From contig CAVXLJ010000016.1 in NCBI GenBank assembly GCA_963762605.1, positions 1-64,000 on the forward strand: a stretch of DNA of 64,000 nucleotides, given 5' to 3'. The notes under the pieces are model-generated. The model was not told where the DNA came from and searched no databases. It saw only the letters and a program-made list of their open reading frames with translations. This DNA comes from CAVSRC01 sp963762605 (GTDB lineage Bacteria; Pseudomonadota; Alphaproteobacteria; Rhizobiales; Kaistiaceae). Shown here piece after piece: positions 53,142 through 62,429 of this stretch (position 1 is its first letter; every line of letters starts with the position of its first letter). Position numbers and translations under genes: made by a program.

Positions 53142-54752
53142 CTAGAGGTCGATCCTGTTCGGCCGGCGCCAGGCGACCCACAACGCAACGATCATCCGCG
53201 TGAAGGTGAACGCGGTGAAGACCGTGGTCACGATACCGATGGCGTTGGTAACGGCGAAACCGCGGATCGGGCCCGTACCGAGCTGCATGAGGACCAGAGC
53301 GGAGATCATCGTGGTGATATTGGCGTCGAGGATGGTGCCGAGAGCGCGCTGAAAACCGACGTCGATCGAGGCGATCGCCGTTCGGCCGTTGCGAAACTCC
53401 TCGCGGATGCGCTCGTAGATCAGCACGTTCGAGTCGACCGCCATGCCGATGGTCAGCACGATGCCGGCGATGCCGGGCAGCGTCAGCGTGGCGCCGAGAA
53501 TGGTCAGCACCGAAAAGATCATCGCCACGTTGAACAACACGGCGATGTTGGCGATGAGACCGAAGAAGCCGTAGGTCGCGAACATGAAGCTGACCACGAA
53601 GACCGTTCCGATCACGGCCGCGATCTTGCCGGCGCGGATCGAGTCGGCGCCCAGGCCGGGGCCGACCGTGCGCTCCTCGACGATATTGAGCTTGGCCGGC
53701 AATGAACCGGCGCGCAGCAGGATGGCCAGATCGTTTGCCTCCTGCACCGTGAAACTGCCGCTGATCTGGCCGGAGCCGCCGAGGATCGGCGTCTGGATCA
53801 CCGGCGCCGAGATCACCTTGTTGTCGAGAACGATGGCGAACGGCCTGCCGACGTTCTTGGCGGTGACATCGCCGAAGATGCGAGCGCCGGAGGTCGACAG
53901 GCGGAAATTGACCACCGGCTGGTTGGTGCGGCTGTCGAAGCCGGCCTGCGCGTCGACCAGGTCTTCGCCGGTCATCAACGCGGTGTCCTGGACCACATAG
54001 ATGATGTTCGGATCCTGCGCGGAGGGAAACTCGATCGTCCCCGCCGGCACCGGTTGGTTGGCTGCCTGATCCTTGGTTATCGACGACTGGACAAGGTGGA
54101 AGGTGAGCTGCGCGGTCTGGCCAACCAGTGCTTTCAGTCTGGCGGGATCGCCGAGCCCGGGCGCCTCCACCAGAATGCGATCATTGCCCTGGCGCGCGAT
54201 TGATGGCTCGGTGGTGCCGAGCTGGTTGATGCGCCGGTTGATGACCTCGATCGATTGCTGGACGATGCTGCGCACACGCTGCGTCAGGCCGTTCGGGTCA
54301 TAGGTGAAACGGACCAGCCCGTTGTCGGCAACGTTGAGGTCGAACTCGTAGACGGACGAACCGCCGATGATGCTGGTGTTCAGCGGATTGCGCAGCGGTT
54401 CGAGCCGCTTCTTTGCCTCGTCGAGCTGCTTGAGGTCGCGCACGCGCAGCTGAACCGCCTCACCTTGAATGCCGAGGCCCGTGTAGCCGATACGCGGATT
54501 ATCGAGCATCGCCTTGCGGATCTCGCTAACCAGCGTGCGCAGGCGCTTCTGGACATAGTCGGTCTGGTCGACCTGGTAGAGCAGATAGGCGCCGCCCTGC
54601 AGGTCAAGGCCGAGGACCACCTGCTGGTGCGGAAGCCAGCTCGGCCATTTGGCGACGGTCGAAGCGGAAAAGAAGTTCGGAATGTCCACGGCGATCGCCA
54701 CCAGGACGACCAGGAGGACCAGGGACATTTTCCAGCGGGAGATTTGCAGCAT
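53142..54752 (-). CDS. secD: Protein translocase subunit SecD
   Basis: A 536-residue partner of SecF. The signal-anchor helix LVLLVVLVAIAVDIPN is followed by the large periplasmic P1 part (VLGLDLQGGAYLLYQVD; NRRINQLGTTEPSI). The membrane domain of six helices has GMAVDSNVLIYERIREE and DANITTMISALVLM. yajC lies upstream after 40 bases, giving yajC-secD-secF. Confidence 0.96.
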   Translation of the reverse strand: MLQISRWKMSLVLLVVLVAIAVDIPNFFSASTVAKWPSWLPHQQVVLGLDLQGGAYLLYQVDQTDYVQKRLRTLVSEIRKAMLDNPRIGYTGLGIQGEAVQLRVRDLKQLDEAKKRLEPLRNPLNTSIIGGSSVYEFDLNVADNGLVRFTYDPNGLTQRVRSIVQQSIEVINRRINQLGTTEPSIARQGNDRILVEAPGLGDPARLKALVGQTAQLTFHLVQSSITKDQAANQPVPAGTIEFPSAQDPNIIYVVQDTALMTGEDLVDAQAGFDSRTNQPVVNFRLSTSGARIFGDVTAKNVGRPFAIVLDNKVISAPVIQTPILGGSGQISGSFTVQEANDLAILLRAGSLPAKLNIVEERTVGPGLGADSIRAGKIAAVIGTVFVVSFMFATYGFFGLIANIAVLFNVAMIFSVLTILGATLTLPGIAGIVLTIGMAVDSNVLIYERIREEFRNGRTAIASIDVGFQRALGTILDANITTMISALVLMQLGTGPIRGFAVTNAIGIVTTVFTAFTFTRMIVALWVAWRRPNRIDL

Positions 54753-54791
54753 GCAATCAGGTCCGGGCGCGCTTCAGGCCAAACTGGCGGC

Positions 54792-55136
54792 TCAGCCGCC
54801 TTCCTTTACCGGCTCGCCCTTGGCGCGTACCTCGCTGATCATGCTGCGCACGATCCGCACCCGCGTCTCCTCGGCGATTTCGATGTGGATTTCGTTCTCG
54901 TCCACCTTGGCAACCTTGCCGATGAGCCCACCACTGGTGACGATCGTGTCGCCGCGGCGGACATTGGCGATCATCTCGCGATGCTGGCGTTGCCTCTGCT
55001 GCTGCGGACGCAGGATAAGGAAATACATAATGACGAAGATCAGGACGATCGGCAGCAGACTGGTGATCGACCCGCCCAGCAGGCCGCCATCCGGCGCGGT
55101 CGAAGTTGCCGCAAAAGCCTGGGTCACGAAGGACAT
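54792..55136 (-). CDS. yajC: Preprotein translocase subunit YajC
   Basis: A 114-residue single-pass protein that associates with SecDF. The helix LPIVLIFVIMYFLILRPQ is followed by QQQRQRQHREMIANVRRGD and a small beta domain (GLIGKVAKVDENEIHIEI). An N-terminal extension may be a second hydrophobic stretch (MSFVTQAFAATS). It heads the yajC-secD-secF run. Confidence 0.93.
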   Translation of the reverse strand: MSFVTQAFAATSTAPDGGLLGGSITSLLPIVLIFVIMYFLILRPQQQRQRQHREMIANVRRGDTIVTSGGLIGKVAKVDENEIHIEIAEETRVRIVRSMISEVRAKGEPVKEGG

Positions 55137-55308
55137 ATGATTACTCCTGTCTTCCGCGGCGCGATGGACGGCGCGAAACGGCGCGGACTATACCGGGGTG
55201 GCCTCCCATTGCAAACGATATAGGCATGGCGCGACCGAATAGCACCGCTTGGCGCCGCCGGGCCTCGCGTGCTAACCCTGCCGCCCGCCCGCCGCCGGAG
55301 GATTCTCC

Positions 55309-56202
55309 TTGTCCGACAAGGACCTGAACGCCATCGCCGAACGTCTCGACCGGCTCTTGAGCCTGATCGAGCGGGCCGTGCCGCCGGCTTCGCCCCGGCC
55401 GGATTTCTCGGCCGCCGACGCTTTCGTCTGGGTCGCAGGGAGCCGCGGCCTGCAGCCGGTTGCCAGGGTCAACCGGGTGGAGATCGACCTGCTCAAGGGC
55501 ATCGACCACCTGCGCGACATCCTGCTGGAGAACACCCAGCGCTTCCAGCGCGGGCTGCCGGCCAACAATGCCCTGCTGTGGGGCGCGCGCGGCATGGGCA
55601 AGAGCTCTCTGGTCAAGGCCGTCCACGCCGGCCTGAATGCCGCCGATCCCGCCCGGCCGCTCAAGCTCGTCGAGATCCACCGCGAGGACATCGAGACGCT
55701 GCCCGATCTCATGGCACTGCTCAGCGTTGCGCCGTACCGCTTCATCCTGTTCTGCGACGATCTCTCCTTCGACGGCGACGACACCTCGTACAAGTCGCTG
55801 AAGGCGGCGCTGGAGGGTGGCATCGAGGGGCGTCCGGCGAACGTGGTCTTCTACGCCACCTCCAACCGGCGCCACCTGCTGCCGCGCGACATGATGGAGA
55901 ACGAACGCTCGACCGCAATCAACCCGCACGAGGCGGTCGAGGAGAAGGTGTCGCTGTCGGACCGTTTCGGCCTGTGGCTCGGCTTCCACAAATGCTCTCA
56001 GGATGAGTATCTGGCGATGGTCAGCGGCTATGTGGCGCGCTATGGGCTTTCCATCGACGCGGACCAGCTGGCCGCGGACGCCCTGGAGTGGTCGACGACG
56101 CGCGGTGCCCGCTCCGGCAGGGTCGCCTGGCAGTTCATACAGGATCTGGCGGGACGACTTGGGGTTGTCCTGTCGGACGCGTCGCCCCGCCAGCCTGATT
56201 GA
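55309..56202 (+). CDS. DUF815 AAA-type ATPase
   Basis: A 297-residue P-loop ATPase. Walker A is GARGMGKSSLVKA near 100 and Walker B is RFILFCDDLSFD near 145. Arginine-finger-type residues lie in FYATSNRRHLLPRDM. DUF815 proteins are widespread in alpha- and gammaproteobacteria, and their role is unsettled. The start codon is a TTG/ATG choice: ATG 55309 was kept, with GGAGG a little upstream. It diverges from yajC. Confidence 0.85.
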   Translation: MSDKDLNAIAERLDRLLSLIERAVPPASPRPDFSAADAFVWVAGSRGLQPVARVNRVEIDLLKGIDHLRDILLENTQRFQRGLPANNALLWGARGMGKSSLVKAVHAGLNAADPARPLKLVEIHREDIETLPDLMALLSVAPYRFILFCDDLSFDGDDTSYKSLKAALEGGIEGRPANVVFYATSNRRHLLPRDMMENERSTAINPHEAVEEKVSLSDRFGLWLGFHKCSQDEYLAMVSGYVARYGLSIDADQLAADALEWSTTRGARSGRVAWQFIQDLAGRLGVVLSDASPRQPD

Positions 56203-56256
56203 TCAACGCCTAGTTTGGAGGTCAGACGGTGATCAAATCGCAGACCGCGCCAGCAT

Positions 56257-57567
56257 CTAGCTGGCGAGGTAGTTGAGCGGATTGACCGGCTTGGCGCCCT
56301 TGCGCAGCTCGAAGTGGACCTGTGGCGAGGACACGGATCCGGTCATGCCGGCATGCGCGATGGTCTCGCCGCGGTGGACCTTTTCGCCACGGGTGACGGT
56401 GAGATCCTTGTTGTTGGCATAAGCCGACACCCAGCCGTCGGCGTGACGGATGAGAACCAGGTTGCCGTAGCCTTCCAGCTCGTTGCCGGCATAGATCACG
56501 GTGCCGGCCTCGGCCGCCTTCACGGCGGTGCCCTCGGGTACGGCGAGGTTGATGCCGTCATTCTTCTCGCCGTTCGGCTTGGTGCCAAAGCCGGCGATGA
56601 TGCGGCCGCGCACCGGCCAGCGGAACTCGGTGCCGGTGGCGGAGCCGGGGTCGGCCGCCCGGTCGATGGCCGCGGTTGCCGCAGCGGTGTCGTTGCTGCC
56701 GCCCCTGACGACGGGAACGGTCGGCACGGCGGGAACGGCGGGCGCGCCGGCGGTGGGAGCCAGCGGCGGCTCGTTGACCTTGGGCGTAGCCGGAATCTTG
56801 ACCTTGGGGTCGATCGAGGCGATGCGGGTCGGCTGCGAACCCGGGATGGCCGGTGCGGCGCGAGCGACCGTGGCATGGTCGGTGCCCGAAGTGAGCTTCA
56901 GTGTCTGGCCGACGTGGATCGATTCAGCCGAGGGAAGGTGGTTGAGGGCGACCAGTTCGCCAACCGTGGTGCCGTAGCGGTGCGCGATCGAATAGAGTGT
57001 GTCACCGCCAACGACCGTATGGGTCGTCGCCGTCGCGGCGGGCTCCCGGGCGGCCGCCGGCGTATAGCTCACCGGCGTCGGCTTGATGGCGGTGTCGGGC
57101 GCCAGCGCGACGCGGTGCGGAATGACGATGACCCGGCCAACGCGGACATCAGCGGCGCTGCGCATCTGATTGGCCGAGAGAAGCTGCTTCTCCGGCACGC
57201 CGTATTGCGAGGCCAGCGAAAAGAGCGTCTCGCCGGGCTTGACGGTGACCACCTGCCCGCCGACGGCGGACCAGCCGTATTGCCCGGACGTATCGGCGGC
57301 AACGACAGTTCTGGTCGGAGCGGCCGGCGGCGGCGGCAGTTCGGCGCGGGTGATGGTGGCGGATGCCGGCGGAATCACGGCCGGCATCGGCTGGGCGGCG
57401 GGATCGGCCTGGCCGATGATTTCGCGCTGGTTTTGCGTGGAGCCGGTGAAGAAGGGTTCCTGAAAGCGCGTTGCGTTGCTGCAGGAAGCAGCCATTCCAG
57501 CGGCAGCGACGACGAAGGCGGCATGGCCAAGGACGCGGTACCGGAAGGCGGAGTCTCGATTACGCAT
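56257..57567 (-). CDS. NlpD-like lipoprotein with LysM and M23 domains
   Basis: A 436-residue probable lipoprotein (MAASC near residue 29) with two LysM domains, KPGETLFSLASQYGVPEKQL and VVGGDTLYSIAHRYGTTVGE. A C-terminal M23/LytM domain starts NDGINLAVPEGT. In it the usual metal histidine and aspartate are replaced and only QVHFELRKG keeps one histidine, so it probably activates other amidases rather than cutting glycan itself. This degenerate site is usual for alphaproteobacterial NlpD homologs. It lies downstream of surE-pcm, the standard surE-pcm-nlpD order. Confidence 0.85.
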   Translation of the reverse strand: MRNRDSAFRYRVLGHAAFVVAAAGMAASCSNATRFQEPFFTGSTQNQREIIGQADPAAQPMPAVIPPASATITRAELPPPPAAPTRTVVAADTSGQYGWSAVGGQVVTVKPGETLFSLASQYGVPEKQLLSANQMRSAADVRVGRVIVIPHRVALAPDTAIKPTPVSYTPAAAREPAATATTHTVVGGDTLYSIAHRYGTTVGELVALNHLPSAESIHVGQTLKLTSGTDHATVARAAPAIPGSQPTRIASIDPKVKIPATPKVNEPPLAPTAGAPAVPAVPTVPVVRGGSNDTAAATAAIDRAADPGSATGTEFRWPVRGRIIAGFGTKPNGEKNDGINLAVPEGTAVKAAEAGTVIYAGNELEGYGNLVLIRHADGWVSAYANNKDLTVTRGEKVHRGETIAHAGMTGSVSSPQVHFELRKGAKPVNPLNYLAS

Positions 57568-57712
57568 TGCTCAACTCGCACTCAACAGGACTCGGAACTG
57601 AGGTGAGTAAAGCTCGGTAACGTTGACAAAGATTTAAGCGACTCTGAAATGTGGCGGCTCTGCGTCACAACGCGACACGGCCGCGTGCGTTCGCAGGCGG
57701 CCGGGGCGCCCG

Positions 57713-58369
57713 CTACAGCCGCAGCGCCTTGCCGGGGATCAGCGGCACAAAGCGCACGTCGGCGAGTTCCTGCTCGTCGAAGCCCCCCTCGCCGCGTTCG
57801 AAGCGGATCAGCTTCTGCACGCCCTCGGCCGGCCCCACCGGCATGATCAACACGCCGCCGAGGCGCACCTGCCTGAGCAGGCCCTGGGGCACTGCCTCGT
57901 CCGAGGCGGTGACGATGATGCGGTCGAAAGGCGCCTGCTCCGGCCAGCCCTTGATGCCGTCGCCGACAAGCGTGGTGACGTTGGCGAGCCTCAGCGTGCG
58001 GAAGCGCGACTCGGCGGCGGCGGTGAGCGTGCGGAAGCGCTCGATGGTGTAGACGCGTTTCGCCAGCCTCGCCAGGATCGCCGTCTGGTAGCCGGTGCCG
58101 GTGCCGATCTCGAGCACGCGGTCTTCTTCGCCGACATCGAGCGCCGCCGTCATCATGCCGACGACCACCGGCGCGCTGATCGTCTGGCCGCAATCGATCG
58201 GCAGGGCCTGGTCGGCATAGGCGGCGGCACGCAGCTCCGCCGGCACGAACAGGTCGCGCGGCACGGATTCGATCGCCGTCACGACGCGCCGGTCGGTGAT
58301 GCCGGCACGGCGCAGGCGCAGGATCATTTCGGCGACATGCGTGCGGCGCTCGGCGTCCGGCGTGGTCAT
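57713..58369 (-). CDS. pcm: Protein-L-isoaspartate O-methyltransferase
   Basis: Repairs isoaspartyl residues with SAM. It is 218 residues long. SAM site VLEIGTGTGYQTAILA, plus YADQALPIDCGQTISAP and DRIIVTASDEAVPQGLL, are family marks. The ATG overlaps the surE stop by one base; the frame is open further up, but that part overlaps surE. surE-pcm is a conserved pair. Confidence 0.94.
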   Translation of the reverse strand: MTTPDAERRTHVAEMILRLRRAGITDRRVVTAIESVPRDLFVPAELRAAAYADQALPIDCGQTISAPVVVGMMTAALDVGEEDRVLEIGTGTGYQTAILARLAKRVYTIERFRTLTAAAESRFRTLRLANVTTLVGDGIKGWPEQAPFDRIIVTASDEAVPQGLLRQVRLGGVLIMPVGPAEGVQKLIRFERGEGGFDEQELADVRFVPLIPGKALRL

Positions 58370-59148
58370 CACAGCGACCCGCCGGCTCCGTGGAAATACT
58401 GGTTGAGCGGATCGCGAAGGTCGTCGGCGGTCATGTCGATGCGCAGCGGCGTGATCGAGATCATGCCCTTCTCGACCGCCTCGACGTCGCTGCCCGGACC
58501 GGCCGCGGTCTCCGAGCGGCGATACATCAGCCAGTAATACGGCAGGTTGCGCCCATCGCGGCGCTCGTCGACGTGGAGCGCGTGGGCGAGCTTGCCCTGA
58601 TGGGTAACGGCGGTGCCGACCACTTCGTCGGGAGCACAGTTGGGGAAATTGAGATTGTACAAAATGCCGTCGGGGAAGCCGAAGGCGATGAGCTTGCGGA
58701 TAATGGCGGGGGCGTGTGTTTCGGCGGTCTCCCACGGCACCACACGCTCTTCCTCGTGATAGGTGTAGGCTTGGCTGACCGCGATCGAGTTGACGCCCAA
58801 GAGCGTGCCCTCGATGGCGCCGGCCACCGTGCCGGAATAGGTCAGGTCCTCGGCCATGTTGGCGCCGGAATTGACGCCGGAGAGCACCAGGTCGGGCTTG
58901 CCGTCGGCAAGCAGGCGGCGGACGCCCATGATGACGCAGTCGCTCGGCGTGCCGCGCACGGCGTAGTGCTTGTCGCTGATCTTGCGCAGGCGCAGGGGAT
59001 CGTTGAGCGACAGCGAATGGGCGAGCCCCGACTGGTCGAGCTCCGGCGCCACAACCCAGACATCGTCGGTGAACTGGCGCGCAATGCGCTCCAGCGCCGT
59101 CAGGCCGGGCGAATTGATGCCGTCGTCATTGGTGATGAGGATACGCAT
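58369..59148 (-). CDS. surE: 5'/3'-nucleotidase SurE
   Basis: A 259-residue stationary-phase nucleotidase. The metal site MRILITNDDGINSPGL opens the protein, with LVLSGVNSGANMAEDLTYSG in the core and the NLPYYWL segment near the end. It is 56 bases downstream of serS and overlaps pcm by one base. Confidence 0.96.
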   Translation of the reverse strand: MRILITNDDGINSPGLTALERIARQFTDDVWVVAPELDQSGLAHSLSLNDPLRLRKISDKHYAVRGTPSDCVIMGVRRLLADGKPDLVLSGVNSGANMAEDLTYSGTVAGAIEGTLLGVNSIAVSQAYTYHEEERVVPWETAETHAPAIIRKLIAFGFPDGILYNLNFPNCAPDEVVGTAVTHQGKLAHALHVDERRDGRNLPYYWLMYRRSETAAGPGSDVEAVEKGMISITPLRIDMTADDLRDPLNQYFHGAGGSL

Positions 59149-59204
59149 ATCGGCAGTCGGCAGTCGGCATTGGGCAGTCGGACCGATTGCCGACTGCCGA
59201 TTGC

Positions 59205-60724
59205 CTACTGCCCGATCTTCTCCTTTCCGCCCATATAGGGCCGCAGAACCTCGGGCACGGTGATCGAGCCGTCGGGGTTCTGGTAATTCTCCATGACGGC
59301 GATCAGGCAGCGGCCGACGGCGACGCCCGAACCGTTCAGCGTGTGCACGAAGCGGTTCCCCTTGCCCTCCTTCGGCCGGTAGCGCGCCTGCATCCGCCGC
59401 GCCTGGAAATCGCCGCAGACCGAGCAGGAGGAAATCTCGCGATAGGTCCCCTGCCCCGGCAGCCAGACCTCGATATCCCAGGTCTTCTGGGCGCTGAAGC
59501 CCATGTCGCCGGTCGACAGCGTCATCACGCGGTAATGCAGGTCGAGCCGCTTGAACACTTCCTCGGCCGAGACCAGCATGCGCTCATGTTCGTCCAGTGA
59601 CGCTTCCGGCGTGGTGATCGAGACCAGCTCGACCTTGTTGAACTGGTGCTGGCGCAGCATGCCGCGCGTGTCCTTGCCGGCCGCTCCCGCCTCCGAGCGG
59701 AAGCACGGGGTGAGCGCGGTGACGCGGATCGGCAGCTCGTCCTCGTCGCGGATGGATTCGCGCACGAGATTGGTCAGCGGCACTTCGGCGGTGGGGATGA
59801 GCCAGCGAGTGTTGTCGGCTATCAGAATCTGGGCTTCGATCTTCGACTCAGGATCGCCTCTTCCGTAATCGCCGGATATTTGTCCAATACAAATGCCACC
59901 ACTCTGCCAGCGTAGGCTTCATCACCTTCGGTTGCCCCACGAGTCGGGATCAGGCCCGTTCCGACGTAGTCAAGGACGAGCTTCTTAGCGAACTCAATGC
60001 CGTGATTCTCGGCAATCTGGCCGATTGGGCCGGCGTGAATGCTTCGTCCTAAATAGATCGTCGGCAAACTTCGGCAGTTGGCCGGTGCCGAAGGCCGCAT
60101 CGCGTCACGCACCAGCAGCGGCGGTTGCACCTCCGTATAGCCATGCTCGGTGGTGTGCAGGTCGAGCATGAACTGGCCGAGCGCCCGTTCCATGCGCGCC
60201 AGCTCACCCTTGAGCACGACGAAGCGCGCGCCGGAGAGCTTGGCGGCGGCCTCGAAGTCCATGCCGCCCAGCGCCTCGCCCAGCTCGAAATGCTCCTTGG
60301 CGTCGTTGATGCCGGGCTTCGCGCCCCATTCGCGATATTTGACGTTGGCGTGTTCGTCCGGCCCCACCGGAACGTCGTCGAGCGGCACATTGGGGATGAT
60401 CGCCAGAGCGTCGTTGAGCGCCTTGTCGAGGTCCCGTCCCTTGCTCTCGGCCTCCGACAGGAAGGTCTTCAGCTCGGCGACCTCGGCCATCAGCCTCGCG
60501 GCCGTGGCGTCGTCCTTCTGAGCCTTGGCCTTGCCGATCTCCTTCGAGGCGGCGTTGCGCCGCGCCTGCGCCTCTTCCAGCTTGACGATGTGTGCCCGCC
60601 GCGCCTCGTCGCGTTCGATCACGTCATCGACGACAGCCCGGGCGCCCGTCTCCGACGACCCGCGCTTCGTGAGTGCCTTGGCCAGAATGTCGGGATTATC
60701 GCGAATCCATCTGATGTCGAGCAT
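59205..60724 (-). pseudogene. serS: Seryl-tRNA synthetase, disrupted by 5-nt and 225-nt insertions
   Basis: Charges tRNA-Ser. The N-terminal coiled-coil half is intact from ATG 60724 (MLDIRWIRDNPD) to VQPPLLVRDA. A 5-nt insertion at about 60096-60100 then breaks the frame, since AFGTGQLPKFADDLFRT continues one frame over. After FRT (about 60045) comes a 225-nt insertion, and then ADNTRWLIPTAEVPLTN continues to the proper C-terminus at 59205. Removing 5 + 225 bases leaves 1,290 bases, exactly 430 codons, the normal size. As written, the first frame stops at 59822 and lacks motifs 2 and 3. serS is essential, so another copy must exist or the sequence is wrong here. Confidence 0.85.
59820..60044. 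other. 225-nt insertion within serS
   Basis: Foreign segment between the codons for DDLFRT and the codons for ADNTRW of serS; the edges could shift by a few bases. It is a multiple of three and visibly less GC-rich. Read in the first serS frame it is open (HAGPIGQIAENHGIEF, then VVAFVLDKYPAITEEAIL) until TGA. It shows no inverted ends and no match elsewhere in the window. Confidence 0.7.
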
Positions 60725-60839
60725 GGTCGGCTTTCGTCTCGGAAAGGCGCAGCATGCCCTCTCCCGCGGGGAGAAGGAGGCGCTTCTATGGTCGGAGCGG
60801 GGTATATCCGCCCGGCCGCGCGGATGGAAGGGTGGCCCC

Positions 60840-61691
60840 TTAAGCCGTCCCGCCCTCGGCCGCCGCACGGGCCGCCTCGTCACGGGCACGGCGGCGTTCG
60901 ACCAGCTTCACCGACCATATCGATCCCTCGTAGAGAAGCAGGGTCGGCAGAGCCAGGCTGAATTGCGAGATGAGGTCCGGCGGCGTGAGTACCGCGGCGG
61001 CGATGAAGGCGAGCACGATGGCGTAGCGCCGGCCGCCCCTGAGCATCGCCGACGAGACGATGCCGATGCGGGCGAGCAAAGTGAGGATCACCGGAAGCTG
61101 GAAGACCAGGCCAAAAGCGAGGATCAGCGTCATGACCAGGCCGAGATACTCGTTGACCTTGGGCAAGAGGTCGATCGCCGCCTGGCCGTTGCCGCCCGGC
61201 TGCTCCAGCGACAGGAAGAAGCGCATGGCCAGCGGCATCATGATGGTGAACACCACCAGCGCACCGATGACGAACAGCACCGGGGTGGCGATCAGATAGG
61301 GAATGAAGGACTGGCGCTCGTTCTTGTAGAGGCCCGGCGCCACGAACTTGTAGATCTGGATGGCGATCACCGGAAAGGCGATGAACAGCGCCCCGAACAG
61401 CGCCACCTTCATCTGGGTGATGAAATATTCCTGCGGCGCCGTGTAGATCAGGCGCGGCACATCGCCATGCGCGCTTGCCGCCCAGACATAGGGGATGAGC
61501 AGCACGTTGTAGATCTGCTTGGCGAAGATGAAGCAGACGACGAAGGCCACCATCACCGCGGCGATGGCGCGGATCAGCCGCTGGCGCAACTCGATCAGGT
61601 GCGCCAGCAGCGGCATGCGGCTGGCTTCGACCTCGTCGTCTTCAGGTGGCGTCGCGGCAGCGCCTTCCGGTGGCGGGAGCGTCTCGGTCAC
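60840..61691 (-). CDS. tatC: Sec-independent translocase protein TatC
   Basis: A 283-residue, six-helix core of the twin-arginine translocase that binds RR signal peptides. LIELRQRLIRAIAAV near residue 30 opens the domain; FIAFPVIAIQIYKFVAPGLYKNER and QLPVILTLLARIGIV are typical. An N-terminal acidic extension precedes it. It overlaps tatB by four bases. Confidence 0.96.
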   Translation of the reverse strand: MTETLPPPEGAAATPPEDDEVEASRMPLLAHLIELRQRLIRAIAAVMVAFVVCFIFAKQIYNVLLIPYVWAASAHGDVPRLIYTAPQEYFITQMKVALFGALFIAFPVIAIQIYKFVAPGLYKNERQSFIPYLIATPVLFVIGALVVFTIMMPLAMRFFLSLEQPGGNGQAAIDLLPKVNEYLGLVMTLILAFGLVFQLPVILTLLARIGIVSSAMLRGGRRYAIVLAFIAAAVLTPPDLISQFSLALPTLLLYEGSIWSVKLVERRRARDEAARAAAEGGTA

Positions 61692-62137
61692 GGCTTGACC
61701 TCGCCCACTGCCGCAGGGGCCGGCTCGGCCGGCCGGTCCACCGACGCAGCCGCGACCGGCTCCTGTACCGGGGCCGGCATTTCAGCCGGCGGCGGCGGTT
61801 CGGCCGCAGGTGCCGGCTCCGACGATGCCCCGGCGGTCGATGGCGGCGGGCCCACGTCCATGCCCTTCCGAATATCCTCGCCGGTCTTGGTCAGTTGCTC
61901 GCGCACGCTGTTCAGCGGATTGAGCTTGCTGAGGTCCTCGACGCCCTTGCGCACGTCTTCAAGTTCCGCCTCGCGCAGCGCTTCGTTGAACTGGCTCTGG
62001 AACTCGCGTCCCATGCGCTTCATCTTGCCGGTCCACTGACCGACCATGCGCATGACGCGCGGCAGGTCCTTCGGCCCGATGACGACAATCGCCACCACCG
62101 CAATCACCAGGAGTTCTGACCAGCCAATTTCGAACAT
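61688..62137 (-). CDS. tatB: Sec-independent translocase protein TatB
   Basis: A 149-residue protein: the short helix MFEIGWSELLVIAVVAIVVI, then GPKDLPRVMRMVGQW, an amphipathic helix and a Pro/Ala-rich C-terminal tail. Length and the GPKDLP motif point to TatB rather than TatA. It lies between tatA and tatC. Confidence 0.93.
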   Translation of the reverse strand: MFEIGWSELLVIAVVAIVVIGPKDLPRVMRMVGQWTGKMKRMGREFQSQFNEALREAELEDVRKGVEDLSKLNPLNSVREQLTKTGEDIRKGMDVGPPPSTAGASSEPAPAAEPPPPAEMPAPVQEPVAAASVDRPAEPAPAAVGEVKP

Positions 62138-62204
62138 GCACCAGCGCTCGCGATCACCCGTTCAACAGGGCGGCAAGTCGGTCGGTCCGCGCGAAAAGCG
62201 CGGA

Positions 62205-62429
62205 TCAGGCCTTGGTTTTCTCTTCCGTGGTCGTCGAAGCCGTCGGGGTCGCCTTGCTCTCCAGCGGTTTGGCTACCGCCGGCTCATCATCGTCGTCCGC
62301 GAGCCCCTTCTTGAAGCTTTTGACGCCCTTGGCCACGTCGCCCATCAAGTCGGAAATCTTGCCCCGTCCGAAGAGGAGCATCACGACCACGATTACGACG
62401 AGCCAATGCCATATGCTGAGACCACCCAT
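62205..62429 (-). CDS. tatA: Sec-independent translocase protein TatA
   Basis: A 74-residue pore-forming protein: membrane helix LSIWHWLVVIVVVMLLFG, FGRGKISDLMGDVAKGVKSF hinge and amphipathic helix, then an acidic and Lys-rich tail. It is followed by tatB after 67 bases. The overlong scpB frame runs into its sequence. Confidence 0.93.
   Translation of the reverse strand: MGGLSIWHWLVVIVVVMLLFGRGKISDLMGDVAKGVKSFKKGLADDDDEPAVAKPLESKATPTASTTTEEKTKA

Noticed and set aside
57713..58735. Long pcm frame reaching into surE
   Set aside because: The upstream part overlaps surE and is unconserved; ATG 58369 fits the surE stop overlap.
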